Shown piece by piece: positions 1-11,678 of a stretch of DNA of 64,000 nucleotides (the first letter of the stretch is position 1; every line of letters starts with the position of its first letter). Origin of the DNA: Acytostelium subglobosum LB1 (taxonomy: Eukaryota; Evosea; Eumycetozoa; Acytosteliales; Acytosteliaceae); NCBI RefSeq assembly GCF_000787575.1, contig NW_012236527.1, positions 558,001 through 622,000 on the forward strand, in the 5' to 3' direction. The notes beneath the pieces were generated by a model that was given only the letters and a program-made list of their open reading frames with translations, did not search any database and was not told where the DNA came from. The translations under genes and the position numbers were made by a program.

Positions 1-684
1 CCACTTCACGTGTACTTAGTATCGCTCGGTTGTATCGGTCGTTCTGGGGATCGATTGGATGGAAGGTCTGGTACAACCTTCCTTCGCCCTGATAGACCTT
101 CATCGATAGCCTGTAGCCCGATGGATTGGTCGTGTAAGCATAGTAGTTGTAATAGCTGAATGTTGTCATGCCGAGCTGGGACGGCGTCGTTCCGCGTACC
201 GGCTGGCCCAGTGTGATGGTCGTCAAGTCGTCAGGTGCATCGTCACCACAAGCCATATTATAATCCTGTGTCTTGTTACATAATGGATTGCAGGCACTAT
301 TGCCACAACCCAATGCATTATTATTGGTATAATCACATGGTGGACATGCTGGCGGCACACCAGCACTTGAATAATTCGGACAACTATAACTGTCCAACCA
401 ATATAAAGGTTCATCAAATGTCAGCTCTGCACTAACAAATGTCATATCGCCTCCAAGTAAAGTAACCTGCTTCACATCATATAATGCTGTTTGTACTGTC
501 TTGGATATCACTACATTCGTTCATTCATTCGTTCATTCATTCTTGTTAGTCTGATGTGATCACACCATCTCGAATATGCATGTATGTATGATTGAGGGTA
601 CATACCTATTGTTGTTTGTAATTGTAATAATAGTATCATTGATAGCATTATCAATGTGATACTCAGTCTATTAATATTGTACAT
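1..684 (-). CDS. Secreted Cys-containing protein, N-terminal part (runs off window start)
   Basis: Exon 1 (684-606) encodes a hydrophobic leader, MYNINRLSITLIMLSMILLL, typical of a signal peptide. A GTATGT donor follows, then an intron (605-511) full of CATT repeats. Exon 2 (from 510) stays open to the window edge. After the leader come a segment reading DVKQVTLLGGDMTFVSAEL and a short Cys cluster (SCPNYS, PPCDY, GCGNSACNPLC, ACGDD). Next is a Tyr-rich stretch and a more ordinary globular sequence ending near ILSTREV. I do not recognise the family. Secreted or membrane-anchored proteins of this style are common in dictyostelids, but no named domain can be assigned from this part. The missing C-terminus would show whether it carries a transmembrane or GPI anchor. 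Confidence 0.6.
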
Positions 685-1286
685 GATTGATTGATTTGAT
701 TGATTTAAGATTGATTGATGGTGATCTATGAATACATAATAGTATATATATCTTATAACACCTTAAGTTAGTAATAAATAGATTAATAATTATCAAATGG
801 TATAAATGATGATAAATGAAATGAAGTCAGATAGTTCATTCAAACAAAACGTCAAACCAACACGTGACCCATCCATCTCATCTTGTATGTTTGTGTGTTG
901 GTGTGTTTTATTTTGGTTCAGATTGTGGGGTTGGATTGTCGGGCTTTACACAGATCGGTGTGAATGTGGAGGCAAAGGGACCACTCCACTCCAGACTAAA
1001 CACACACTATCGTCATTTTCAATTTGATCACTTCGCACGTTTGATCATACGATTTATAGAACTTATTCAATGAGTTCCATGGTCTTGGCACCCTCAGATC
1101 ACCATTCAGTGTAAATCCAGGAGGATAGGATAAAGAATGATGGTGCTCTTTTGGTTCGCAGTTACTTGAGATGATGGATGTGACCCACCCCAGGAAATTA
1201 CCCATTTCGCAAAGTTCAGAGAAGTGCATGACCTCAAACAAACTACTAAACACGTCATTCGTTGTAAACATGTTTGAAGCGAGTGA
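685..1286. other. Intergenic stretch with GATT/TGAT runs
   Basis: This is the region upstream of the minus-strand gene at 1-684 and downstream of the synthetase. It holds TGAT repeats near 685-720 and AT-rich DNA. Minus-strand 1065-1135 has a coding-like flavour (a stretch reading PPGFTLNGDLRVPRPW) but no splice or start context that makes a gene. I call nothing here. Confidence 0.4.
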
Positions 1287-2783
1287 TCAGTTTTTACTAG
1301 TTGACGATGATGACGCTAAAGGCAAGATCCTATCCTTACCACCCATCAATGGTCTAAGTACCTCTGGTATAATAACTGAACCATCTGCTTGTTGATTATT
1401 CTCCATTATTGCCAATATTATCCTTGGTATAGCACATGCAGTGGCATTCAATGTATGAGTGAACTCGGTGGGCGACACTGACGCGGATGGCGTATCACTC
1501 GATTGCCTATACTTGATATTCAATCGCCTGCTCTGATAGTCGGTGCACGACGACGCGCTTGATATCTCGCCATAATCGTTGCGACTGGGTATCCACACCT
1601 CAATGTCGTACTTGCGGAAGGCGGGCGCGCCCAGGTCCTCGGTGGGCATGTCGAGCACGCGGAACGGCAGCCCCAGTGACGTGAACAGCTCGATCTGAAT
1701 CTGCAACAGTTGCTCGAGGATCGCGTTGGACTGCTCGGGCGTCGACACCACAAACATCTCCACCTTGCTGAACTGATGCACACGGTAGATGCCCTTGTTG
1801 AAGACGCCGCGTCCAGTCTCGGCGCGGAAACAGTGGGAGAAGCCCACGAGCTTGAGTGGCAGCTGGTGCTCGTCCAGCACTGAGTTGGCGTGCATGCCCG
1901 CCAGAGGGATCTCGGCCGTGGCCGTCAGACACAGGTCTTGATCTTTGAGCCAGTAAAGTTGTGTAGCGTCGCTGCGTGGTTGGAAGCCGCACGCCTCGGC
2001 AAGCGCGGGATGCACGACGTCGGGCGTGATCACGGGCGTGAACCCGTGGCGCATCTGCATTGTCGAGAAGGCCCAATAGCTGAGCGCCATCTCCAGCATG
2101 GCAGCGTCGCGTGTGAAATAGTAATACTTGTGTCCGGATGTCTGGCTGGCGGGCAGCAACATGCCCAGCGACTCGCCCAGCTCGATGTGATCGCGAGGTG
2201 TGAAGCCGGCGAATGTGGGCTTCTGGCCCACTTCGAGGATGGTGCGCGCGCATGTCTCGGGGCCGACAGGCGAGTCGGGATGTGTGTCGTTGGGTATCTT
2301 GAGCGCTTCGGACGTGAGCTCATTGAGCATGCGGTCGTGATCGAGCTCCATCTGCACCAGCATCTCCTTGACTCGCTTGCCCTGCTCGACGAGCTGAGCG
2401 CGCTGCTCGCTCGTCGTAGTCTTTGCCTTGACATTGGCGGCAATAGCATTCTTGCGTGCACGCACCGAGTCGATCTCCTTCTTCACGCCACGATACCTAT
2501 CGTAAAGATCTACTATTGCTCCAACATCAATCTGTGTGTTTCGTTTGTTGGCATTCTCCTGTATCATTGTCTTGTTATCCTTTATATATTGTAGATTGAT
2601 TGATGGTTTGAACATATGCCAACTTGCTGATGTTGATGATGTTGATGTGCCACTGCCTGTATTGTCTGTTGTACTTGTACTTGTACTATAACGATGATGT
2701 TGTCCATGTCCGGTAGTCCTAATGATGTTACTATTGACATGTGACAGTCTATTGAGTATTGTGCGACTGCGTTGTAACATCAT
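1287..2783 (-). CDS. Seryl-tRNA synthetase, probably mitochondrial
   Basis: A class II aminoacyl-tRNA synthetase that attaches serine to tRNA-Ser. The coiled-coil tRNA-binding arm is visible at about residues 75-160 (KKEIDSVRARKNAIAANVK). The serine-site motif TAEIPLAG, motif 2 (FRAETGRGVFNKGIYRVHQF) and motif 3 (NATACAIPRIILAIMEN) follow in order. The frame is open further upstream, but the first ATG pair is at 2783, giving about 498 residues. The N-terminus (MMLQRSRTILNRLSHVNSN...) is basic and Ser/Thr-rich with few acidic residues. That suggests a mitochondrial presequence and therefore the organellar enzyme. The gene is a single exon. A Thr/Ser/Gly low-complexity segment sits between the presequence and the arm. 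Family assignment is certain; mitochondrial location is inferred from the N-terminus alone. Confidence 0.92.
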   Translation of the reverse strand: MMLQRSRTILNRLSHVNSNIIRTTGHGQHHRYSTSTSTTDNTGSGTSTSSTSASWHMFKPSINLQYIKDNKTMIQENANKRNTQIDVGAIVDLYDRYRGVKKEIDSVRARKNAIAANVKAKTTTSEQRAQLVEQGKRVKEMLVQMELDHDRMLNELTSEALKIPNDTHPDSPVGPETCARTILEVGQKPTFAGFTPRDHIELGESLGMLLPASQTSGHKYYYFTRDAAMLEMALSYWAFSTMQMRHGFTPVITPDVVHPALAEACGFQPRSDATQLYWLKDQDLCLTATAEIPLAGMHANSVLDEHQLPLKLVGFSHCFRAETGRGVFNKGIYRVHQFSKVEMFVVSTPEQSNAILEQLLQIQIELFTSLGLPFRVLDMPTEDLGAPAFRKYDIEVWIPSRNDYGEISSASSCTDYQSRRLNIKYRQSSDTPSASVSPTEFTHTLNATACAIPRIILAIMENNQQADGSVIIPEVLRPLMGGKDRILPLASSSSTSKN

Positions 2784-3103
2784 CTTTGTTTGATTGATTG
2801 ATTGATCGAGTTGAGTTGATAGAGTTGATCGAGTGATACTAATCACATTCAATATTATGTGATTGATTGAATGATTGTGAACAAGTTAGCAACAATGAGA
2901 TTCGTCATTAGTGTCATGCTTCGTTTTCTAAAGTAATGTTGGCCCAGGAGGGGTCATCTTCGAAGCGACATGTCCCCGCCCCCAGGGGCAACTCATTGAT
3001 CAATCAATGGAAGGGAAGGATGACAACTATATTATTATCATTATATTATTGTATTATTACTATTTTATTGATTAATTGATTGAACGATTGATTGATTGAT
3101 TGA
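2784..3103. other. Intergenic stretch, AT-rich with GATT repeats
   Basis: Upstream of the synthetase and downstream of the type I membrane protein. It contains GATT runs at both ends and a GC-richer patch near 2940-2990. No gene seen. Confidence 0.4.
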
Positions 3104-5018
3104 TTATAGGTTGTCTTCTTCTGGATCAACTGTTTGGAATGTGATGTACTCTAGTGGATCATCCTTCTTTCTTCTGATATTCTTACGTTTACGATAAAGT
3201 AAGTATGCTCCAACTCCAAGTGCAATGATCATCACCAGGATGATTGGAACTACAATTGCTGCCACTGATCTTGAATGTTTGGGAACTGTATATACTTCTA
3301 CATAGTATGTAGACAACTCGTTGTGATCGGCAGTGGGCGCTGATACTCCACGTACATCGGTACTGGATGACAATGAAGATGTCGCTGTCACATCTCTGGG
3401 CAGCTTGGCCTGTGTTGGCAACAGGAAGAGAACAAACTTGCTGGGTACTGGGTCCTCCTGGGCCAAGGCCACGATCACCTCGCCTGCCAATGAGACGCTG
3501 GTCAAGTTGGTAATGATCACTGGCATATTGTTGTTGACATTGAGTGGCGTGCGGATATCCAGTACGCTGTCATCGCTGACCTCGAATGAGTTGGTGAGCT
3601 TATAGTTATCGGAACTGTCCTGCTGGACGTATGGACGAACGAACATTGTAGTGCCATCCATCAATACCATCTTGGAACCCGATTGCAACGTCACGTTGTT
3701 ATGTGCATCAACTACTGATGATTGGAGGTAGAGTGTGGACGATGCCTTGACGACCAGTTTCTCGAGTGTTGTGATCACATTGGACGAGTTGAGCGTCAGT
3801 TGGCTGCCCTGGTCGACCGTCACACTGGTGAATGGTGTGCTGTTGTTCTTGGCAGAGATGACGATGTTTGATTGTTCATTCACAATGATTGGAGTGATGA
3901 CTTGATATTCAAAGAGTAATGGGTGCTGTCCTAATATTGTTCCAATAGTGAATTGACCATGGAGATAACATAGGGTATCATTGTCGCCACTCAGGGTCAG
4001 TGACTCCATGTGTCCAGACTTCATGCTGATGTTGACAACTGGGTTTTGTTGTGATAGTACTACAATGTTTAGTTGATCACCAACATTGATCAAGTTGATG
4101 CTGGTGCCATTGACAAACAATGTTGCATTGCTATTGATTGTGGCCTTGATCATGTCGGCATTGATCGTCAAAGAATCGGTAGCTGACTCCATAAGGATGT
4201 TGGAACTCTTACTAAAAGTGAGTTGGGCGTTGCCAATGTAGGACAAGTCATTGTCGTAGGTGACGCCATTGATCGTGGCGCCATTGGTGAACCTGACATT
4301 GGGCATCAAGATGCCATTGACTTGATCGGTTCTGTCTGTGATGGTGATGGGACAAGATCCAACATTTATTCAAGGCCGACAGGGTGTCCATTGCCGCGAG
4401 TGTTTGTATTGCGATACTGGCTGTGGGTAATAAACCATTGCCCTGTATCATAGAGCCCTGTAGGATACTGAGACTCTTGATGGAGAGGTGTCCATTATAG
4501 TCGAAGACATTGGCACTGCTGACGCTGACCGACTTGATTGTCATGTCGACGGCGGTCATAAACATGGACTGGACACCATTGACTTGAATGTCGGTGTTGG
4601 CAAACACATCCACCGTTGCGGCAACAATCAACTTAGGAGGAGAACTGATCAACTCTGTTTCGACCAAAATCGATCCAACTATGCAATCCCTAATCTCTAC
4701 GTAATAGTCTTGTGAAGGATTGAGACGAAGTATCTGCCTCGAAGTTGATATTATGATAGAATCTGTTGGATTGAGACAATTTGGACCATTGGTCGTCCTT
4801 CCGACGGCATCTAACCAAGCACCATTGGGTCCAAAGTTGTCATTTTTATCGATCAAACATCTGACCTCTGTCAAACTCTTTTGACATTGGGAAAGGTCGT
4901 AATAGTACACGTTACCAATGACATTGTCACCATTGACATTGTCAATGAATAAAGTAGCAGCCAATACCAAGAATGTAACTAATATTAGTTGTTGTAGTTG
5001 TAGTTGTAGTTGTTGCAT
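3104..5018 (-). CDS. Type I membrane protein with signal peptide; apparent frameshift
   Basis: The 5' part (5018 down to about 4365) starts MQQLQLQLQQLILVTFLVL, a leader after a Gln/Leu run, and continues as an extracellular segment with several Cys. The 3' part (about 4365-3104) is Asn/Ser/Thr-rich with many short beta-like stretches. It ends in one membrane helix (IVVPIILVMIIALGVGAYLL) and a basic cytoplasmic tail (YRKRKNIRRKK). The two parts lie in different frames. Reading the second frame upstream of its first ATG gives GSCPITITDRTDQVNG, which continues the first frame sensibly. No intron of normal size fits the junction, so a one-base indel near 4361-4370 (assembly error or real mutation) is likely. 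About 640 residues in total. The repetitive beta-rich ectodomain resembles dictyostelid adhesion or surface proteins, but I cannot name the family. Confidence 0.7.
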
Positions 5019-5530
5019 AATGTATTTATCTCTATATATATATATTATATGTATACGTATTAAGTATTAATGAATGTCAATGAGAATGAATAAGACAACA
5101 TTGTTGACATGAGAGTCACTTTGAAATGAGGGAACAAACGATCATTCTCGTTCATTCAATTGGCCCAAAGTGTCCAAATCCGGTAAAATATCAATCACAT
5201 CTGATGCCCTGTTGGTGGACCCGACCCCTCTCATACTTATAAGGTCATGTTGGTAGTTCGTTAGAAGGACACATCGCATCCATCCATCGTTGTCGTAGGA
5301 CGATACACTCAAACGACAAGACATTCCAGTCCAAGGGATGCTCCATCGATCGAATGAAAGGAAGGACAAAGTTGAGTGCAGAGCAAGAGTTTGAACTAAT
5401 ATTTGAAAGTTGTTTATTTCCCTCAATGACAACAACATTGGGATGGTGGACGATTGTGGACAACAATGATTGTCGTTGTTGTGGATGATGTTGTTGCTTA
5501 TAGAGGGCGAGTAAGTGATGGAGAGTATAT
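5019..5530. other. Intergenic stretch between membrane-protein gene and ADP/ATP carrier
   Basis: Upstream of the membrane protein (AT-rich block at 5025-5060) and 3' flank of the carrier gene. Minus-strand open frames here overlap each other, lack starts or splice context and match nothing I know. I treat them as chance frames. Confidence 0.4.
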
Positions 5531-6817
5531 TTACTCGGAACCAACACCACCCTCGAAACCGAGAGCCTTCTGGATCTCGTCGTAGAAGACAAGGACGAGA
5601 GCACCACCAGAGCCACGGATGGCGTTGGAGAGGGCACCCTTGAAGAAAGCGCGTGGTCCCTCGTTGACGAGGATCTTCTTCCAGCAGTCCAAGGTGGAGG
5701 TGTACAGGATGTCTGCACGACCAGCCTGCATCATCATTCTTCTCCTATAAGTATTTGAATGGGAAAGATACACATGTAATGTTAGTATACTTGTCAATGA
5801 ATGCATGAAGGAGTATGAGTATATACGTACCTGACAGTATCGAATGGGTAGGAGACAACACCGGCGATGGTGGTGACAACTTGGGCAATAGCCCAGTTCT
5901 GCCAGAAGGTGGCCTTCTTTGGATCGGCGAGGAGGAGACCCTTGGCTGAGTCGTAACCTCCGAAGAAAGCAGCACGGTACACGAAGATACCTCCGACGGA
6001 AACACCGAATCCACGGTAGAGACCGATGGCACCATCACGCTTGTAGATGGTGGAGATACAGTTGGTGAGACCAGTGAACTGACGGTTGGCACCGGTACCG
6101 ATATCAGCAGCCAGACGAGTACGGGCAAAGTCCAATGGGTACACAAAGAGCAAGGAAGTGGCACCAGCAGCACCTCCGGACATCAAGTTACCGACGAAGA
6201 ACTTGACTGGGGCCTCCTTGGGGGACCAACGGACGAAGAACTTCTTGTACTTGTCCTTGAAGGCAAAGTTCAAGGCCTGGGTTGGGAAGTATCTGACAAC
6301 GTTGGCCAAGTTACCTCTCCTATATTATTATGGAACAACAAGGATACATAGTAGGTACAGGTTTGGTGGAGAGGGGATGAAGAGAAAGAGAGAGATATAA
6401 AGAATGTTTGTTTGTTTGAATGTTAGTTATTATGTTTGTTTCATCATTGATTGAATGATGTTCATTGATTGAATGATCGATCGAACGAATGTACGAACGA
6501 ATGAATGAACGAACGAACGATCAAACGATCAAATGAACAAATAATTATTAAGTTATATAAGATATTAAGATTTATACATACCAGAGTGACATGACACCCT
6601 GCTCTCTTGAGACTCTGGTGAAACAGTCGATGATTCCCTTGTACTGCTTGTCAGCAGCAATCTGGGTGGAAGCAGCTTGCACCTGGAGCAAGAGCTTGAC
6701 ACGCTCGATTGGGGCGACGATGGTCTTGGAGACACCACCGGCGGTACCTCCGATCAAGGAGTCCTTGATGAAGGTGAAGACTGGGTCTTGGTTTTGCTTT
6801 GACTTGTCAGCAGACAT
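5531..6817 (-). CDS. ancA: Mitochondrial ADP/ATP carrier (adenine nucleotide translocase)
   Basis: Exchanges cytosolic ADP for matrix ATP across the inner mitochondrial membrane. Three exons: 6817-6582, 6319-5831 and 5744-5531, with GTATGT or GTACGT donors; the joined frame encodes 312 residues, normal for the family. The first splice rebuilds LWRGN, the expected carrier loop. The second rebuilds the diagnostic ADP/ATP-carrier signature RRRMMM. Three mitochondrial-carrier repeats are visible through P-x-[DE] motifs (PIERVK, PLDFART, PFDTVR), plus six expected helices. The protein starts [10 protein letters not shown] with no presequence, as in other carriers. Coding DNA is markedly GC-richer at third positions than its flanks, consistent with high expression. 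Assignment is secure. Confidence 0.96.
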
Positions 6818-7473
6818 TGTATGTATGTATATGAGCTAAAGAGGTTGTTGTAAGGAACAAAGAGTTGTCCAGTGTTTGGTAGAAATACAAATGACTGCCA
6901 GTGTCGAGCAGTGAACGAAGGGAAGTGAGTGTGCGTGAGTGGAGAGAGTGATCGTCGAGCGAGTGTGTTGGTGCGTTGAGAGTGAAGAAACCTGGTGCAT
7001 TTGAAAAAAAAATAAAAATAAATCAAAACTTTGGCTTTTTTTTTGAAGATAATATCATTCCAACTGATGATGATGAACAAACGTAACCAAGTTTAGTGAG
7101 TGAGTTAGTGCGTGATTGTACTAGAGAGGGGTAGTAACGAAAAATTTACGCAATTATGTGTGTGATTTTGATGACGAATCCTTTATCCAAAGGCGGGTCA
7201 AAGTCTAATCATTCACGATCTAACGCGCACACACTCTCTGTTGTGAGATGGCACATGATTGTTAGTGGAACTATCAATCGTGTTTTGTGGCGGGCAGCCA
7301 TTTCCAATTACATCATCCACCATGGTGGGTTGTCCGCTGCATGCGGACCATCATTTCGACGGAAATGTCATCAACGCACCCTTTGGAGTAGATCCAACCG
7401 ACTGAACGACCGACTGATTTGGCGTGAGTGTCATCATTACCATTCTTTATTGATTGGTGCTGGATTGGTATTA
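6818..7473. other. Intergenic stretch upstream of the ADP/ATP carrier
   Basis: Contains the presumed carrier promoter. There is a dense A/T tract around 7000-7045 about 180-230 bases upstream of the start codon, and GAGTG/GTGAG repeats at 6925-6985. A plus-strand open frame at 7156-7527 runs antisense into the 3' end of the next gene, has no recognisable domain and is probably chance. Confidence 0.4.
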
Positions 7474-10157
7474 TTACTTGTTCTTGCTTGTCTTTCCATT
7501 GCTACCAATCTTTACAAGATATTGTGATAGCTTTACGGTCATCTTCTTGTGTTTCTTGTTGACATTGTTGTTGCCATTGCCATTGGCACTGTTCTGTGGT
7601 GGACTGCTGGATGCACTGACAAGTTGTGGAGATCCAATTGGTGATGCTGTGGAACCTTGATCCCCACTGGCATATGCTGCAATCTGTTGTTTGATCTTTT
7701 GTACCCAGAGGACTTGTTCCGCCTGTGACGATGCCCTGATCAAGTACTTGCGCTTGCGTGTCACAATGTAGAATGACTTGATCTCGGGCAATGCATCGGA
7801 CTTGTCTTTGGCGCGCTTCAATGTGAATGTGCCACTGGATAGCTTATCATTCTCCTTCACACTCAATATCTCTGAGAGTGGGATCTTGAAGCTGGTGTCT
7901 TCGTCTCGTGACTCGGTATTATTGTTGTTGTTGTTGTCGGTGGTTGAGTTGGCGCGCTCCTTCTTTGTCGAGCCAGTCAGACAGTCTTGATTGAGCATGA
8001 ACCAAAGTGCCACATTGCGTTTCAGGTACTTTGATTGTTTGTTAAGGAAGCCCTCTTGTAACACCTGTGCTGGTGGACGTGGACTTGTCGCTCCACTCGT
8101 CGGTTGTGATGATGATGATGCTGTTGGTATGGCAAGTGATGGTTCCATCTCTGTAATATGGATTTGTGTGATTGTATTGTTGTTGTCTGTATTGTTGTTA
8201 TCCGATGATGATTGAGTTGTCGTTTGATTATCTGATGGTTGTATTACATTGATGGTTGGTGAGTTGGTGATTGCGATGGAGGTGGTGGTGGCAGGGGGAG
8301 GCGGTGATCGATCAAAGTGTGCCTGCAACGATTGATGCAGCTCCTTGATCTCGCCCGATGAGAGGAATGGTGTTTGTACAATCGAGCTGTTGGCATCCAC
8401 TTGAAGCTGTTGCTTGGCATCCAGGAATCGGTTGAGGTTCACGACCGACTGAAGGTAGTCAACGTGTTGCCAGAGTGTCTGAAGACGTGGGGAGTCGACC
8501 ACCGACACCTCAATCTTCTCGCCACCAAATGAGAATACCAAATGAGTGGCTGTGTTGCCCTGCACTGGTATTGGCAGAAGCAATAACGTGTCCACACATA
8601 GTTGATAGTGATTGATACAAAGGTATCTCCTAATCTCAGACTGGGGCATGGTCGCCAGGGTCTGATGCACCTGCTGTGCCTGCGCATCAATGTTGTCCAG
8701 TGTGCTGTCCAGTAGTGTTGGCAGACTGATCACCAACATCTTGTTGCCACTGACAGCTGCAGCATGCTCCTTGATGCGATCCACAATGTCCTGTGCCAAT
8801 GTGCCAATGAACTCGCTGTATACGCCCGATGGACTCTGTTGGAACTTGGCAAAGATACCAACATCAGTCAACAAGTTTGGCGATGTCTTCTGTATCGACT
8901 TTAGTCCCTTCAATATCGAAACAATAGTATTTGAATCCCTTGTAGTATTCTTCTCCTCATTAGACAACAGTTGAAGCAAGAACTCCAATGACTTATCCGT
9001 CTTTTCCGGTCCACACATTCCAACTCTTTGATTGATTGATTGATTGAATGAGTGAGTGGAGTGAGCGAGTGAACTGACTGAATGAATGAATGAATGAATG
9101 AATGGTACTTACATTTGAATGAGTGAGTACTTGGATGCAGAGATCATTGTGATTGAGAGTAAGATGTCATCCATGATTGGAGTGATGGCCGATGGGTATT
9201 TGGCCACGATGAACTTGAGAATGGTTCCAAAGAGTGTGGTCAATGATTGTTGGAGTAGACATCCTTTGAGCTGAACAACGTATGGGATCAGACTGCATGC
9301 ATTATGTCTTGCAATCTCTGACAAGATGGAGAGGATACTGGCCTTGCTCTCCGATGACCTCTCAAAGCACTCCATCAAGTATGGTATATTCTTTTCAAAG
9401 TCTGCTTGATTATGTTGACATAGTCCACTGAGTATCGACAAGTAGTTTGGATAAGTTGATGAATACTAATGGATTGGATGAGGTATTGTTAGTTGATTGA
9501 ACGATCATTGATCGATCGATTGAATGAGTGTCATACATCAAGAAAGTCTTTGGCAAATGGAGCTAGGACTGCAGCTTGGTTGACAGTCTCTGAGCAGAGA
9601 GTGGAGAATACGATGGATTGGATCTGCATGGAGTGACGACCAATCTTTAGGACATGGGGCACGGACAGTGCCAACAGCTTGTCGTTGGTCGGGAAGAGGA
9701 AGCTGATAGTGCCAAATAGTGTGTAGATGGCGGCATTGGTCGCCTCGGTAAGGTTGGTTGGTCGCGGTGAGGAGATAGAGCCTGAGCGCAAAGGTGACGA
9801 TGCCGTTGGCGATGGCGTGGCAGCGGCTATGAATTGATCGAGCATTGCAGTGGAGGGCGGCATCTTGGAGACCTCCTGCAGCATGTGCAGTATGCATCGG
9901 TAGTATTGGTCCAGGACGGGGATCACCAGTTCCACCTCCTCCTTGATCACTTCGCACAGAATGTTTGCCAGTGACAATGGGGATGTCTCGCTCAATGGCG
10001 AAGGTGAGTTGACTCCATCACCACTCGATGACAATGACAACTGTGACAAAGTCTTAATAATCAAACTGACTGATTCCGTCGTACGCAGCAGTGCACTCTT
10101 ATCATTCGTTCGATATACAGTCACCAAATCATCAATGTTCCTAATATGATTTGACAT
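7474..10157 (-). CDS. Melted/VEPH1-like protein with C-terminal PH domain
   Basis: Three exons (10157-9537, 9465-9113, 9025-7474) give 841 residues. The N-terminal third is an all-helical, armadillo-like array, with stretches such as YSSTYPNYLSILSGL and SKASILSILSEIARHNACS that are rebuilt across introns. The middle is Gln/Thr/Asn/Ser-rich and disordered. The C-terminus is a pleckstrin-homology domain starting near QEGFLNKQSKYLKRNVALWF and ending with the helix EQVLWVQKIKQQI; an Asn run lies inside one of its loops. This order (helical repeats, linker, C-terminal PH) matches the Melted/VEPH1 family of membrane-recruited regulators of insulin/TOR-type signalling in animals. The ATG at 10157 is the first in frame. 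The PH call is strong; the Melted assignment rests on architecture and on the character of the first 320 residues. Confidence 0.78.
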
Positions 10158-11678
10158 TGTTTCAAGTACTTTGTTGTTTGATTGTTTGATTGATTGATTG
10201 TGCTGTGCTGTCACGTGATTGATTCCTTCGTTTGATCTTAATTGAATTGTTTACAACTATTACTATTATCTATTATATAATACAACAAGAATAAATAGTA
10301 TCAATAATTAATGTATTTATACACTAACTTGTTTGAATCGTTACTATCGGAGTTCTTTGTTAAATCGATGACTTTTTGATTGATTGATTGATTGGTTGGT
10401 TGGTTGGTTGAGATTGATTGATTACCTGTATATATGTAGAGAGATATATTTATATGTATCTGTATGTAGTAGTAGTAGTAATAGTACTGATCGTATTTAT
10501 AGAACACAACAAGGAAGCAAGCTTTGCTTTGACTCCTATCTCTCTCATTGATGGTTGAGCAGTGCAACTCCCTCCCTTTGCTCATTCACTCCACCCCTTT
10601 TCCAATGACACACCCACACACTCCCTAATCAACCCCCTACACCACGCTTTGTATCATTCATGTAATGTTAATGAATCTCAATCACCCTCACTGATCAAAG
10701 TACTAGTCGACTTTGATGGACTCGTCGACGACTACTCTTTCTTTGAAGCAAAGATAATAAGTATTTAATAGTGTAATATAGTATATCAATGTTTTTGTTT
10801 ATTCTTCTGTTTGGGAGGAGTAGGATTGGATTGGATATGGATTGGAGTAGTGTAGTGTATTGGATTGGATTGGATTGATGTTGCATTCTCTGTTGGATGT
10901 GCGTGTAAAGTATGTAGTAGATATTGTGTCGAGTGATCATTGGGACCAATCCCATTGATTGATTGATTGATTGATTTGGAATATTCAAGTTCCACATGTA
11001 GGCCGGCCCCGATGTATATATTAGGTTGTTGATTGATTGTGATTGTTTGTTTGTTTGTTGTCGATGAATAATGGTGCCAGCTATGGAATATTGAAGAATC
11101 GAATCGTATCGAATCGATGGTTGGCTGGGCTGGCTGGCGGCTGGCTGGCGGCTGGCTGGGTTGGCCATCAAGCTTTACAATGCCATGTTAGACAAGTGAT
11201 TGATTGATTGATTGCCCTTGACGGCGGACTACGAGTCCCTCACGGTATGGTATGGATGGATAGATAGATGGAACACGTTGCCTAAAACACAATATATGTG
11301 TGTGTATGTATGTAGCCACATTGTTGTTGATCAGTGTCGAGGTACTGGCTTGCTTATGTAGATAGTAGGTAGATAGATGGATAGGTTTGTTTGGTTGGTT
11401 GGAAGGTTGGTAGAGACGGCAGGGAAGATAGAGAGATATGTTGATGTTGATGTTATATGTTGATATTGATTCTATTCTTATTCAAAATAGAACGATGCAA
11501 TATATAATTGATTGGATTGGATTGTGGATTGAGGATGGATAACGATGAAGGGTGATTGACGGATGGATAATATTTGGAAATATGGATGGATGGATGGCCG
11601 TGGCGCAGGGAGCTCTCGAGGCGGCGTTGGAGTTGTGTGTACATGTATGCAAAGAACAAAAACGACAAACAACAAAAA
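10158..11678. other. Long repeat-rich intergenic region
   Basis: About 1.5 kb without a supportable gene. It holds GATT/GGTT runs at 10380-10410, GGATT repeats at 10810-10880, a GGCTGGCTGGC tract at 11110-11165 and GGATGGAT repeats at 11525-11600. All open frames here are translations of these repeats. It is the upstream region of the Melted-like gene and the 3' flank of eIF4E. I saw no tRNA in it. Confidence 0.45.

Noticed and set aside
1064-1286. Minus-strand stretch with coding-like residues (PPGFTLNGDLRVPRPW)
   Set aside because: No start, acceptor or similarity to a known family; adjacent to the synthetase stop and probably 3' flank.
7156-7527. Plus-strand open frame of 123 codons
   Set aside because: It overlaps the 3' end of the Melted-like gene antisense, has no domain, and its composition follows the neighbouring repeats.
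11091-11240. GC-rich GGCTGGC tract considered as a possible tRNA or structured RNA
   Set aside because: No cloverleaf, no B-box-like GTTCGA motif in the right place; a simple tandem repeat explains it.
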